This document shows positions 12,360 to 24,329 of a stretch of 64,000 nt of DNA, in pieces. The notes under the pieces were generated by a model. That model was not told where the DNA came from, did not search any database, and saw nothing but the letters and a program-made list of their open reading frames with translations. Source of the DNA: Hydrangea macrophylla (lineage: Eukaryota > Streptophyta > Magnoliopsida > Cornales > Hydrangeaceae); contig CM066991.1 of NCBI GenBank assembly GCA_033977485.1, positions 58,027,350 through 58,091,349 on the forward strand, written 5' to 3'. Positions within the stretch are counted from its first letter, which is position 1, and each line of letters begins with the position of its first letter. The position numbers were made by a program, and so were the translations under genes.

Positions 12360-14598
12360 GAGGGAGGATCTTCCTTGAGGAATACAACAAGAAAAAAGGG
12401 CAAGAGAGTGAAAAAAAGAAGAAGAGAGTGATACAACATACAATATACAACATAATTCAAAAAAGAGAGTTTAGAGAACTAGGGAGAAGAGCTTGGAATA
12501 TCTTCAAAGGAGAAGAACTTTGAGGATAGTTTGGAGGTGATCCTCTAACCATAAATTGTTTGTTTACATTCTTTCTTTTAAGACTCTAATCCTCAAACCT
12601 TTTTTTGTTTTCTTTGTTCCATTTCTTTTGTTGATCATATTTCCTTCTTGAGACTCTTAGAGATTCTCAATATCTCTCTTGAAATCTCTTGAACATGATC
12701 TTTTGAATCCCATGTAAGCTTGTGCTTCACATGGGAATCAAAGTTTGATCATCACTTCATTTCATAAGCAAGTAGATGGATCCAAGTCCATATTCATGAC
12801 TTGAGTCCTCTAAACTTGATGTTTCATGGAATCCTTTCTATATTCCTTTGAGACTCATGAATATTAGTCATGTCTTCATCTCCAATGACCATCAAATGGT
12901 AGGAGGAAGTGGTTTTTGAGTCTAAGCACATCTCCATGGTTTAGATTCTTTATCTTGAGATTTCATGAAGTTCATTCATACTTCATTTGAAATCTACAAA
13001 TATGAAGGTCTTTAGCCTCCAATGACCACTAAATGGTAGGAGAAAATGGTTTAGTTTAAGTCCAACTTCATGGTTTAATAGTTGGGGTTAACAAATAAAA
13101 GTGAGCTTGACAAATAAAAACAGTGAGTTCACAAACTATTTTTGATCAAAGATTTTTAGTTCGAAATCTAACCGTTGAAATCGAGTGATACCAACGAGAA
13201 AGTGTCAACAACACAATATTCTACCACTGTATTTTTTGTTTAAAGGTGGTTTCATGTCTAAAGTGGTTTGGTTGTGAGTTTTGTAAGGACACTACAATCT
13301 GTCCAGAGTTTCAGCATAGTAACACTCTTTTGAAATAAGTAAACCAATGCTTTAATAAAGTGTTTGTGACCCAAACTAATTTTTTCTAAGTAGATTAATG
13401 TGTTAGGAAATCACCCTAAAAAGAACAAAGCATTTCTGATTTTTGTGCTATTTTTAGAAAATCGTGCAAGAACTCTGGACAGAAGGTTGTAAAATGCTGA
13501 GTGATGTCTGGTTTTTGTCCAATTCCCGGATATCCAACCGTTGAAATCTTGATTTCTTTTTTGGGTTAAAAACTAGACACACAGAGGCATCTTGTGTCCA
13601 AAATCCATCAAGATCAAACCACGGGAACCATGCTTTTCCAGTTTTTAAAGTTATGATCTGCTCTCTGTAATTCATAAAAAAACTGGTACAGTTTTTGTCT
13701 AATCTTGTTTACTTCAACTCAAATGGCCCCTAATGTCTTGAGACCCAAATCATACTTTGAATAATGGTAATTTAGCTTAAATCCAGAGGCTAAGTGACCT
13801 AAATTAGTGAATAAATCCATGTCTTATTCTTGTTCACATTCATTCATTAATGTATATTTAATGCTCATGATTAGAACTAGCTATTGAATAAAGTTGGATT
13901 TCATGCTTGATAGGTTTAAGCTAGAAATTTAGGATTGTTATTTCTAATTTCACATCGTGTATATCATATGGACTAACATTTTGTTTTGTAGTGCTATTAA
14001 GGTATGATCTCTAGGACCCCCTTTAATTTATTTTAATTTCTTGATTTTATTGATTTTTCAACCTCATGCGCGACACATTAGAATTAGGATCTTGCCTTAT
14101 ATGTATATGTGATTAGAGACTCTTTTTTAGGATTTTCTTTTGTTTGTATGCATTGCACGTTTAATATCGCTGCTGGATCTCGGGTAAGTTCTCTTGTTCC
14201 CTAGTGCATATCATGCTGCTTGCTACTTGAAATATGTGATTTTTGAATGATATTTTATCAATTGCAATTTTACAACCCTTTGGACATGCTTTTTGTAATG
14301 TATATCTATACATATATATTAGTTGAGGGCACATTTAAATTAATAATTCGATTAGAAGGATATTAAGTAGAGGCCTATCGCAAGATAGGATGAGAGAGGG
14401 TGTTTTAGTCCGACGGGCTCCTTCCTCTCTCATTCCATAATCCCCGGACCTAGTTAATCTCTGGTTTCTAAAAGATCAGTTTGCTTTTTAAAATGGTTTC
14501 TTAATTTTTCCCTTTTAAAAAAATTAAGTGGCGACTCATTTATTTTTGAAATTGATTTTTAAAAAGCTATGGGTAAAAAACCTGCGATATCCACAATC

Positions 14599-14648
14599 TG
14601 GCGACTCTGCTGGGGATCGAACCCAGAATCTCTGGTTTCGCAGACCAG
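14599..14648 (+). other. Extended primer binding site: complement of tRNA-Arg positions 27-76
   Basis: The first 18 bases (TGGCGACTCTGCTGGGGA) are an ordinary primer site three bases after the LTR. The match to a tRNA continues for 50 bases. The reverse complement reads as a complete tRNA 3' half: anticodon stem CTGGT/ACCAG, 7-base loop CTGCGAA, variable loop AGATT, T arm CTGGG-TTCGATC-CCCAG, acceptor CAGAGTC, discriminator G and CCA. The anticodon reads GCG (Arg); plant nuclear genes encode ACG, whose A34 becomes inosine. A flanking stretch (14656-14667) is complementary to the T-arm part (11 of 12), so the RNA could fold around this site. Confidence 0.88.
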
Positions 14649-15710
14649 AATTTCTGATTTTGGGTTCACTTGAGGATTAGACTTGAAAAATGTCCTTTTG
14701 ATCAAATTAATTAATCTTTGTGTGCCTGTTGCATTTCACTTGCATGTCTCGCCAGTCGATTGCACAGAACTATGACCTTGGAGACTCGGGGCAACCCGGT
14801 CGGTTAAGTCATCATGGGACTGTGTGATCACCCTTGATCTCGTACCATGATTTGGTATATGAAGCATCCTATCGGGTGTGTGTCAAGGGTCCCTTATTTG
14901 ACCAAAACCCAGCCTGTGCATGATAGTTTCTGTAGAACCTTTCAATCTTAGGAAATCAACTCTTGATTAGGATTATGTGCTAGGGAGTTTTGTATGCCCG
15001 GACGGGATTACTTGAGATGATGACGATACTTGCTTGATGGAAGATGTATAATCTTTTAATCACCTTTCAGCAAATTTCCTCATGTTCTGCGACATTTGGA
15101 GAACATGTCGAACCTTGATTATAGGATTATATTTCTTATATCATGTCTAGCTAAGCATCATTGACCTTGTATGTATCCAAATTCATGGAAAGTACGGTGA
15201 TAATCCGGTCATGTGATCCCCCTACCCAAAGAATTTCTTTTCACTTGATCATCTTGGGAGCTAAGGTTTTCATTTACCATTCTAAAAAGAAAATCTTTCT
15301 TTCCCCTTTCAAATTAAAGTTCCCAAACTAACCTTTGTTAAGGCATATTTTCAGTTGATCATAAAAATCCTTGAAATTATCTTGGGAAGAATGAGTTTCA
15401 AAATAAAAGCCCAATCATTTTTATAGAAGAGCATTTAAACACCCTCAAAAGCATTCTCAAGAACCTTTTTAGCATCCAAAAATGCTTTTCAAATAAATTT
15501 TGAAAATTTTGAAATGTCCAACCTCTAAGAAGGTAGTGGGGATCACAATGAAAGGAGAAATCAGCGCACTTGGCATGGGCGAGGATTTTATGTGTTTATG
15601 TACTTATGTGTTAGGATTAGGATTTTCTCTTTTTTTTGGCATATAGAGTAGGCACACATGCACACATGCATTGCATCCGCGTGACATATAAAAGGAAAGT
15701 TTTGGTTTAA
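14649..15710 (+). other. Element B leader between primer site and gag
   Basis: No ORF. The stretch is homologous in inverse to 60500-61080 of element A (shared GACCTTGGAGACTCGGGGCA-like and TGTGTGATCACCCTTGAT blocks). It presumably holds packaging or dimerisation signals, but I see no defined one. Confidence 0.6.
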
Positions 15711-17240
15711 ATGACTTTGTGTGATAAAATGAAGGTAAAAAGTTTTTTAAAAGGAAAAATTTCAAAATTTGTTGTAGGAGCAAAAATAGTGAATCAAGCG
15801 TGGTTTAGGGATCCCACGGCGAGACTAGTAAGGAGAGAATACGCTGACATGGCCGAAGAGAGAAACAATGAAGAGATGGCCGGGTTAAGGATACTTGTAG
15901 AGCAACAAGCGGAACAGATGAGGCGACAGGTGGAAAACATGAACCGTATGATGGGGATGATAGAAGAACTGAATCGTCGACCACCACATGTAGTTCCGCC
16001 TGTTATAGACCCACCTTTGGGAGGAGGAGAAGGAGATTGGTTCGACGATCAGGAAGCACAATGGGCTGATGCACTGCGGGCCAACAGAGACAGAGAGAAA
16101 GCTGAGAAAGAGAAGCAACTGACCGAGAAAATAGAGAAGTTGGAAAGGGTGATGCGCAAGGCTCAGGGAGTTGATACCTATCTAAGGGAGTTAGAAGGCC
16201 TGTATGATGGGGTCCACGAGAAGCTGCCTGCCGGGTTCAAAATGCCGGTCTTTGATAAGTTTGATGGCACCGGAAATCCTCGCAGTCATATAAGAATGTG
16301 TATTGGGGCTTTCCAACCGAGCGGCTTTAGTACAACTATGATGGCGGTCGTATTCCAACAAACTTTGACTGGGGCTGCTCTGTCCTGGTATCTTACTCTC
16401 GAACCAAGCAAAACCAGGGTGTGGGAAGAAGTGATTAAGGCATTTGTGGCACAGTACGAGTACAATCAAGATTTGGATGTCACTGTCCGAGATTTGGAGA
16501 CCACTAGACAAGGAAACAAAGAATCATTCGCCGAATTCCTGAGCAGGTGGAGGGGAAAGGCAGCTAAAATGGTACAAAGGCCATCTGAGAAGGACCAGAT
16601 CCAAATGCTGATGAAGAACCTATAGCCAGTGTACCAAGAAAAGATGAGATTTCAGTCAATCAACACCTTTGCTGAGGTTTTCGATGTCAGGACAAGGATA
16701 GAGGATGCGATCCAAGAAGGAGTGATCAAGAAAGAGGAGCAACCAAACCGGTACAGGAGGCCAAACTATGGGTCCAACGGAGGACAAACAGGGGGTCACT
16801 CTGGCCCCACTGATGTCAATGCACTGAATGGGCCGGAAAGGAAATTCGACATAGCACCAAGGAGAGGAGGGGATAAAACACCAAGAAAGTTCTCAGATTT
16901 GGGAGTGTCATTGTCAACCGCCCTTGATAGATTGTTAGCCAAGGGGCATCTCCGTCAGCAAGAACCTCGACCTCTACCAAGTCCGCTTCCGTCAAATTTC
17001 CAAGGGGACCTCTTCTGCAAATTTCATCAGTAGAAGGGTCACTCGAAGGATAGGTGTATGAAATTAAGGCACGAGATTCAAGATCTCATTGATAACAAGG
17101 TAATTTCGGAACCTCCCACCAAAGCTCCGAATGTTACTAGAAATCCGCTTCCGAATCATCGAGCTGTGCCACCACCACAAGGCCTTTACCTCTTGGGGAT
17201 AGAAGAAGCAACCTTCAATCCATCTAGGCTAATAACTTAG
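15711..17240 (+). pseudogene. gag: Element B gag (Tat-type capsid protein), interrupted
   Basis: Gag would form the virus-like particle that packages element RNA. Frame 15711-16625 (304 codons) holds a charged coiled-coil-like N-terminus, a proline-rich linker with VIDPP, and the retrotransposon Gag core with FDGTGNPRSHI, LTGAALSWYLTL and a C-terminal FAEFLSRWRGKAAKM block. A TAG at 16623 ends it. The same frame goes on at 16629-17033, is stopped again by TAG at 17031, and continues to about 17240. A zinc-knuckle-like CKFHQ..GHSKDRC pattern spans the second stop. Translation may begin at the internal Met of MAEERNNEEM (about 15849). The stops sit where related proteins usually have Gln, as expected from CAG to TAG change. 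Confidence 0.85.
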
Positions 17241-17417
17241 GCCGGGACACCAAGAAAGCCATACCAGCTACTTGAGGATTTGACAATCTGTGCTTTGGAG
17301 GATCAGCCAAAGGAGAATGAAATGGGACAGTCAGACTGGTGGATCCAAGGGAGTGACGATCGAGACGTGAGCCAGATGGATAATGATCTTTGGTACGAAA
17401 GCGACAAAGAAACATAG

Positions 17418-18251
17418 GTGGTAGAGGGTACTTTGAAAATCGATTCAAAAGTTGACAATCTGTGGGCAAGGGAAGAAGTCAGTCATTTAACTCGGTCTGG
17501 TAGACACTTTAAACCGCATGAGCTAGAGGAGGATCATCCGGGGAAAGATCTAGAGAAGGAAAAAGGGAAGATGAATGAAGAAGAGGAAGAAGACAGGGTT
17601 CTAAGGTAGATGAAGAAGACTCATGCCAATATCACCATTTGGGGGTTGCTGATTGCCTCCAAACGCCATAGGCAGGCGGTCTTAGACGCTCTAAACCAAT
17701 CTGACGTGTCTATCGACACCACCCCGGAGGACCTCATAGGGCTAATCGGCAAAATCCCAACTTTGGCTATTACCTTCTCATCAAATGACCTGCCTCCGGG
17801 AGGGCCCGTCCGCAACAAACCGTTGTGTGTCACTGTCGAATGCTTGGGGAACATCGTGCCTGCTTGCCTAGTTGATAATGGATCGCCTCTCAACGTGTGT
17901 CCCTTCCGAACGGCTAAGCGAATGGGACTATATGAGTCGACATTTACGCCATCGGAGCAAAGGGTAAGAGCCTACGACAACACCCAGAGAACAGTCATGG
18001 GGATAGTCCTTCTTTGTCTCGTTATCGGCCCTTTTGGAAAAGAAGCTGAATTCCAGGTCATCGACATCCCCGCTTCCTTCAACTTGTTGCTGGGTAGGCC
18101 TTGGTTGGACAATTTGGGTGCTATACCGTCAACGATCCATCAAAAGGTTAAGTATGTCTGGGAGGATAAAGTCTGTGATATCCTCGGGGATAGCTGGGTT
18201 CGTTCGTCCGAAGCATCATCAAGTGCACCAGTTCTGCAATTACAGCTGTAA
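17418..18251 (+). pseudogene. Element B aspartic protease region
   Basis: The retropepsin processes Gag-Pol. A charged linker frame (17418-17609) stops at TAG 17607, and the protease frame follows directly (17610-18251). It begins with the Tat-type KKTHANITIWGLL block. The active-site motif is VDNGSPLNVCP; the Asn after the catalytic Asp is usual for Tat proteases, not damage here. Downstream is the second conserved block FNLLLGRPWLDNLGAIPSTI followed by HQKVKYV. The linker probably joined Gag and protease before the stops arose. Confidence 0.85.
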
Positions 18252-18339
18252 GAAGAAGAAACAAAGATGGGAGGGTTCGAGTTCATCAGCATGCTGGAAG
18301 AGGGAAAGCCAAGAGAGTTTCTACCGCTCCATTTTGATT

Positions 18340-18488
18340 AGTATGCCAGTCTAGTGGTCGCAGGGATCATGAAGAGGATGGGTTTCTTTCCAGGATTAGG
18401 GTTGGGGAAGAACCTTTAGGGCATCCCTGAATTTTCGCTCATTCTGACTCAGACTCACACTCACGGCCTGGGGTACCAACCGACAAAG
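18340..18488 (+). pseudogene. G-patch-like motif between protease and RT of element B
   Basis: In the frame after the protease, MKRMGFFPGLGLGKNL, a TAG (18418-18420), GIPEF and then GLGYQPTKKEL match the glycine spacing of G-patch domains. These domains bind nucleic acid and follow the protease in some retroviruses and in Tat elements. The TAG sits where Gln is expected. The domain is short and the assignment rests on the motif alone. Confidence 0.6.
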
Positions 18489-18494
18489 AAGGAA

Positions 18495-18923
18495 TTGAGG
18501 GCAAAGAAGAAGACAGCGGATGCACCAATGGACCCTTATCAAAAAACACTCAACGGTTACTTCGTAAAGGAAGGAGAAGATTTCCCCTTCTGTGGCTTCC
18601 CAGAGCCATGGATGGACCAGAAAGACAAGTGTTTAAAGCCGGGATTCGAGATCTTTTTCTCCCATGAATTCTCCGAGTACAAAGACCCGTTTTTGCAAAT
18701 GCCTGAAAAGTCTGCTGCCGTCAACGATTGGATTGGTGTACTGGATGGACCGTTCATGCAGAACCTGTTGAGCGAAGAAGGGGCTAAAGCCGAAGAAAAA
18801 GGGAAAGAAGACGAGGGCCTGGAAGTCGAGGTTGAAGAGGGGAATGATGAGGATGCACCGGAAAAAGAGCCGAAGCCAGAAAAGGAAGAGAAGACAGAAT
18901 CCGGGGGACTGGCAGGTTGTAAT
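18495..18923 (+). pseudogene. Element B protease-RT linker, upstream half (split by element C)
   Basis: 143 codons open up to the insertion point of element C. It contains DPYQKTLNGYFVKEGEDFPF, FPEPW and a very acidic tail rich in Glu and Lys. Joined across C and one copy of the TSD, the frame runs without a break into the RT frame starting at 27130. So this linker and RT were one polyprotein until C inserted. Confidence 0.8.
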
Positions 18924-20233
18924 TGTTAGGAAACTGCATTCCCAGAATCCGTTGACAGTGTGTATAAGTTGGTACTGCAAAAATTTCATGAAATCTATAA
19001 TAACCCTACAAGGGCGGAACTAGGGTTACCTTGAACTGCAAAAACGGATTGCTGTAGTAGACGAATCGAGAACACGGGCTCGATAACAGCTCACGATCTT
19101 CTACCGTATTCCTCCGCTGCCAGAATATCGAACTGAGTGTGGGCTCTTTCGAAATCCTTTCCGTTTTCTGCTCTCCCTCTTTTTCACTCTCTTTTCTATT
19201 CCGAGTTATAATTCTCTATATAGAAAAACGTTCGCTGATGAGAGAGCCAAAGCAGCATATATATAGGCTACGATAGGGACCATAAGAAGTCAATAAGGAA
19301 TAGGCTTCCTTATGGAATTAGGAAATCCTAATTCAAACTGAATCAGATTCCTATTTCCATAAATTATAATTCATACCACTAAAGAATTATAATTGCACTC
19401 CTACCCTTATCTCAAAAATATATTTCGAGCTCCATGTTTTTAAATGCTTATTATCTCCCCATGTTAAGATTACAGATATCCATTAATTAAATATAATTAC
19501 TGACAATCATATTTAATCAATTTCCTTGAGATACTCTGCTTAACTTATCTGATATGTCGGATACAAAATCCACCTGCAGGGTTTGACATAATCAAAACTT
19601 ATAAGCTTTCTCAAGGGTATATCATCAATCCCAAAATTGAGACATGGATTCCATCATTAATTAATATCCACCACACAATTAATATTGCCACCCAATCCAA
19701 TGAGATATTGACCCATTTAAGGATCTCACCCTTTTGGGGATCAAAATGTAAATATCAAATGTACGTGTCTACAAATTAACTTAGGATTTAGAGCATAAGC
19801 ACTCATAATAGCCATGAGGTATTAATTATCTTATAAGTCAGTATAAAGATAATTACCCCAAGTCAGTCCCGTTTAATACACAAAGTGTACCAGCATAGTG
19901 AGTTAAAACTATACCGTTTTTCGTAGTCAAGACAAACCTACTACAACACCACGCTGCAGTCCTACCGATGGTGTGTCCAATCCCATCTAAGACTGTAAAC
20001 CAAAATCTTACATTCTATAATATCTGATGGCCTGATCTTCCGTATGTAAGCCGAACTCTACACACCAATCCACCTACTATATAGAATAAGAGACACACAT
20101 GCATAATATTAAATAAATAACATAATACAAACATTGCCCACACAGATCCTCATAAAAAATGGATTAACTGATTTTATTAAATGAATAATAAATCAACTAC
20201 ATAAAACATGGCTTTTAGTATATATCCCTAACA
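18924..20233 (-). repeat. Element C 3' LTR
   Basis: 1,310 bp, TGTTAGG..CCCTAACA ends. It is the 3' LTR because the element reads on the minus strand. It is nearly identical to 25805-27124, apart from scattered substitutions and a small indel near 19520. Confidence 0.95.
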
Positions 20234-20245
20234 ATCTCCCACTTA
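20234..20245 (-). other. Element C polypurine tract
   Basis: On the minus strand, AAGTGGGAGAT lies directly next to the 3' LTR. This is the usual place and composition of the plus-strand primer in copia elements. Confidence 0.8.
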
Positions 20246-20248
20246 GAC

Positions 20249-21919
20249 TCAAAGCCATGATGCGACACACCTCACTCCTATCCCATCTACATGACTGTCA
20301 AAAGTCTTGGCCGGTAAGCTCTTGGTGAAAGGATCTGCCAGGTTATTTGCTGATGCTATCTTGGTCACTTCAACATCACCTCTTTGCATGATCTCTCGTA
20401 TCAGGTGATACTTACGCTCAATGTGTTTTCCCTTCTTATGGGCCCTTGGTTCCTTTGATTTAGCAACCGCTCCGCTATTATCGCAATAAAGGGTAATAGC
20501 CGATTGTACCGTAGGTACTACTCTTAGATCCATAAGGAAGTTTCTGAGCCAAACGGCCTCCTTAGCGGCTTTCGAAGCAGCCACATACTCGGCTTCCATG
20601 GTGGAATCAGCAATACATGACTGCTTGATACTCCTCCAAGTAATGGCTCCACCTCCTAGGGTAAACACATATCCTGAGGTAGACTTTCTGGAATCCCTAT
20701 CTGACATGAAATCAGAATCTGTGTACCCAATGGGTACAAGACTGTCTGCTTGGTAAACTAACATATAGTCTCGAGTCCTTTTCAAGTACTTGAGAATATT
20801 TTTCACCGCAGTCCAATGTTCTTGCCCTGGATTAGACTGATATCTACTAACCATGCCAACAGCAAAGCAGATGTCAGGTCTAGTACATAGCATAGCATAC
20901 ATTAGGCTTCCTACTGCCGAGGCATAAAGAACTGCCTTCATCTTCTCTATCTCATCAGGTGTCTTAGGACACTGATCCTTAGATAGAGTAATTCCGTGTC
21001 TGAAAGGAAGGAATCTCTTCTTGGAATCTTGCATGCTAAACCTTGCAAGAATATTGTCAATATAAGTGCCTTTTGACAAGCCCAACATCCTATTCTTGCG
21101 ATCTCGCATAAGCTTGATCCCTAGGATGTGACCGGCTTCTCCCAAGTCCTTCATATCGAATTGACTGGACAACCATACCCTTACAGAAGATAATACCCCT
21201 ACATCGTTTCCGATTAGCAAGATATCATCCACATATAGTACTAAGAACACCACCACTCTTCCATCAAGTTTCTTGTACACACAAGATTCATCCGCACATT
21301 GATCAAAACCAAAAGACTTGATTACTTGATCAAAGCGGATATTCCAAGACCTAGATGCCTACTTAAGTCCATAAATGGACTTCTTAAGCTTGCACAACAT
21401 GTGTTCTTGGCCCTTCGCAATGAACCCGTCTGGTTGCATCATATAGATGCACTCGTCAAGATTCCCATTTAGAAATGCTGTCTTGACATCCATTTGCCAA
21501 ATTTCGTAATCGAAATGTGCAGCAATGGATAAGAGAATCCGGATAGACTTCAGCATTGCCACTGGCGAAAAAGTTTCCTCATAATCGATTCCTTCTTTTT
21601 GCGTGAACCCTTTCGCAACAAGCCTTGCTTTAAAGGTTTCCACCTTACCGTCTGCTCCTTTCTTCTTCTTATAGATCCACTTGCATCCAATGGGTTTTAT
21701 TTCATTGGGTGGTTCTACAAGATCCCAGACTTGATTGGAGTACATGGACTCCATTTCAGACTTCATAGCCTTTTGCCAAAGATCTGCATCTTTATCTTGG
21801 AGTGCTTCATTGTAGTTACAGGGGTCGGTACCTTGTTCATCAGGGACCCAGTCATAAGACTCTCCCAAGAACATATACCGGTCAGGTTGAATAATAACCC
21901 TCCCACTACGACGAGGCAC
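20249..21919 (-). pseudogene. pol: Element C reverse transcriptase and RNase H, one internal stop
   Basis: Copies RNA into DNA and removes the RNA strand. Frame 21919-21359 carries the RT fingers and palm: [46 protein letters not shown] and [14 protein letters not shown] (about 21358) follows where Gln is expected, then the frame continues to 20249 with FLVLYVDDILL (catalytic YVDD), SAVGSLMYAMLCTRPDI, and the RNase H signatures YTDSDFMSD, SCIADSTMEAEYVA, YCDNSGA and HIERKYHLIRE. Apart from the single CAG-to-TAG-type stop the domain looks complete. Confidence 0.92.
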
Positions 21920-22006
21920 AACCCATGTCTGTGCATCACTGATATTTCCTTGTAAAGATTCTGAACCTAATACACCATTATCTACACGTTGTACTGGTTC
22001 AGGAAC

Positions 22007-23520
22007 CTACGTGTTAATGTTTGGTTCGGGATCTACACGAGTTTTGATAATCCTTCCACTACGACGTGGTAATGGAATATCGATAACTCTTTCTTGTGGT
22101 ATTTCTTCTCGTACCGTTGGTATCGAAGAAGTATGTCTCGGTGTCTCTCCTCTCATTTCCTCTAGAACAATACGACTTCTGGGCTTGTGGTCCATAACAT
22201 AGTCCTCTTCTAAGAATGTGGCATTGGTGCTAACAATAACCTTCTGATCCTTAGGACTATAAAACAGACCACCTTTAGTTCCTCTTGGATACCCAACAAA
22301 GAAACATACTTCTGTTCTTGATTCCAACTTTTCTGCGTTCCCTTTCAGCATATGTGCTGGACTACCCTAGATCCAAATATGCCGCAGACTAGGCTTTCGC
22401 CCAGTCCACAATTCTGTGGGAGTAGTAGGTACTGACTTAGATGGTACCAAGTTTAGAATGTATGCAGTTGTCTCTAATGCGTGTCCCCAAAAGAAATTGG
22501 TAAATCCGAGTAACTCATCATAGATCTTACCATGTCCATGAGAGTCCTGTTCCTTCTTTCTGCTACACCGTTCTGCTGAGGCATACGGGGTGCAGACAAT
22601 TGGGATGTAATTCCTTGCTCCAATAAGTATTCCCTAAACTCTCCCAAGAGGTACTCTCTACCACAATCAGATCGTAGTGTCTTGATACATTTACCTAGAC
22701 GCTTCTCCGTTTCAGCCTTGAAGTTTTTGAATTTCTCAAAGCATTCAGACTTACGCCGCATCAAATAAATGTACCCATACCTTGAGTAATCATCGATGAA
22801 AGTGACAAAGTACTCAAATCCCCCTCTTGCTTGGACAGTTATAGGACCACACAAATCAGAGTGAACCAGTTCCAACGGCTCTTTTGCTCTATAGCCCTTG
22901 GACGAGAATGGCCTCTTGGTCATTTTACCTTCCAAGCAGGATTCACAAACTGGAAGTGCCTCCACTTCTAATGAGCCTAATGGCCCATTTTGAACCAGTC
23001 TTTGAATCCTTTTCAAATTAATATGACCAAGGCGTAAGTGCCAAAGATGCGTTTGGTTCATCCTCGAAGGTTCTTTTCTCTTAAATGGCAAACTATTTGT
23101 GTTATTCAATTCATTAAGTTGCAGTATAGGAGAGATAGGATTTATAGTGTAAAGATCATCCACCAATTGACCAGAACAAATAAAACGTTTATTTTCTTTA
23201 ATAACTACTACTTTATTAAAATGAACTGAATATCCATTCTTTACTAAACTAGAAACTGAAACTAAATTCCTTCTAATAGAAGGTACATAAAAACAATTTC
23301 TTAATATTAAAATTCTATCTCTACCAAAACTAAGATGTAGATCTCCTACTGCAACTGCTGCTACTCTCGTAGCATTTCCCATATATAGATAAATCTCTCC
23401 ATCACTGATCTGCCTGGTTCCCTGGAACCCCTGCAAAGAATTGCATACATGATCAGTGGCTCCCGTATTTACACACCAGGTACCGGTAGATCGGACCGTT
23501 AAACACGATTCAACAACTAG
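22007..23520 (-). pseudogene. pol: Element C protease and integrase, interrupted
   Basis: Starts with a zinc-knuckle-to-protease region. The protease active site reads NTGA within CVNTGATDHVCN, so the catalytic Asp is replaced by Asn. The integrase zinc-binding part is HLWHLRLGHINLKRI..CESCLEGK (HHCC). The catalytic core has HSDLCGPI, FIDDYSRYGYIYLM and LRSDCGREYL, then QQNGVAERRNRTL with the third acid. A frameshift near 22495 and a TAG near 22370 (at a conserved Trp site) break it. The C-terminal part runs 22351-22007 (LKGNAEKLESRTEVCFFVGY) and ends in another stop. Confidence 0.9.
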
Positions 23521-23529
23521 TAAATGAGA

Positions 23530-24329
23530 TTTACCTTGATTGTTCTGTCTGGCGAGATAAACTGGACATTGCTTCTTCCAGTGTCCTGGCTGCTTGCAAA
23601 CAAAACATTTGCCTTTAGGCTTTCCCGGTTATCCTCGTGGCCTTTGGATTGGCGGAGGACCCGCGGCCTTCTTTTGAGCCTTTTTCATTTTCTTCTTGCC
23701 TTTCGGCTTTGAAGCAGAACCTTTCTCAAACACAAGAGCACTCCCTAACTTTCTGTTGAGACCCTCAGCTGCCTGGAGTTCTTTAAGCAGCTCTGCCAAA
23801 GTATATTTAAATTTATTCATGCTGTAATTGAGGCGGAATTGCTTAAAAGACTCTGGCAGTGACTGGAGTACGATATCGACCTGGGTTTCCCCGTCGATTG
23901 TAGCTCCAAGGATCTCTAGTTCATTAAGAAGAGATATCATCTTAAGAACATGATCCCTTACAGGCGTTCCCTCAGCCATGGTTGTGTTCATCAAGTCTTT
24001 CAAGGCAACCTGCCTAGCAGCACGACTTTGATCCCCGAACATCTCTCCGAGGCTCTCCATCATGTCATAGGCGCTGGCCATTGACTGATGCTGATGTTCC
24101 AGCACATTTGACATGGATGCCAAAATGTAATACCGCGCCATCTCATCAGCCTTGACCCATTTCTTGTGAGCCTGGGTTTCCTCAGCGGTTGCCCCCTCAC
24201 CAGGTTGCTCACAAACTTGTACTCTTCAGCAGTTAACACAATATCCAAATTCCTTTTCCAGTCTATATAGTTTGGTCCAGTAAGTTTATTTTCTTTAAGT
24301 ATAACAGCAAGTGGATTGAAAGTACCCAT
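23530..24329 (-). pseudogene. gag: Element C gag (copia type), frameshifted
   Basis: The start at 24329 gives MGTFNPLAVILKENKLTGPN, then YIDWKRNLDIVLTAEEYKFV, a standard copia Gag N-terminus. The reading frame shifts near 24190 and continues in 24141-23629 with MARYYILASMSNVLEHQHQS, EGTPVRDHVLKMISLLNELE, TQVDIVLQSLPESFKQF and a Lys-rich tail. After a stop at about 23627, a CCHC zinc knuckle follows (CFVCKQPGHWKKQC, about 23605-23564). The protein would form particles and bind RNA. Confidence 0.88.

Larger units (their letters stand above)
11669..14595 (+). repeat. Element B 5' LTR
   Basis: 2,927 bp, TG..CA ends. It contains GGCACTC palindromes at 11954-12030 and 12130-12245, a likely TATA box at 12352-12359, then purine-rich transcribed sequence. 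The copy at 48239-51174 differs by scattered substitutions (a few percent by eye) and by rearrangement of the palindrome clusters, which are the fastest-changing part. Confidence 0.92.
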
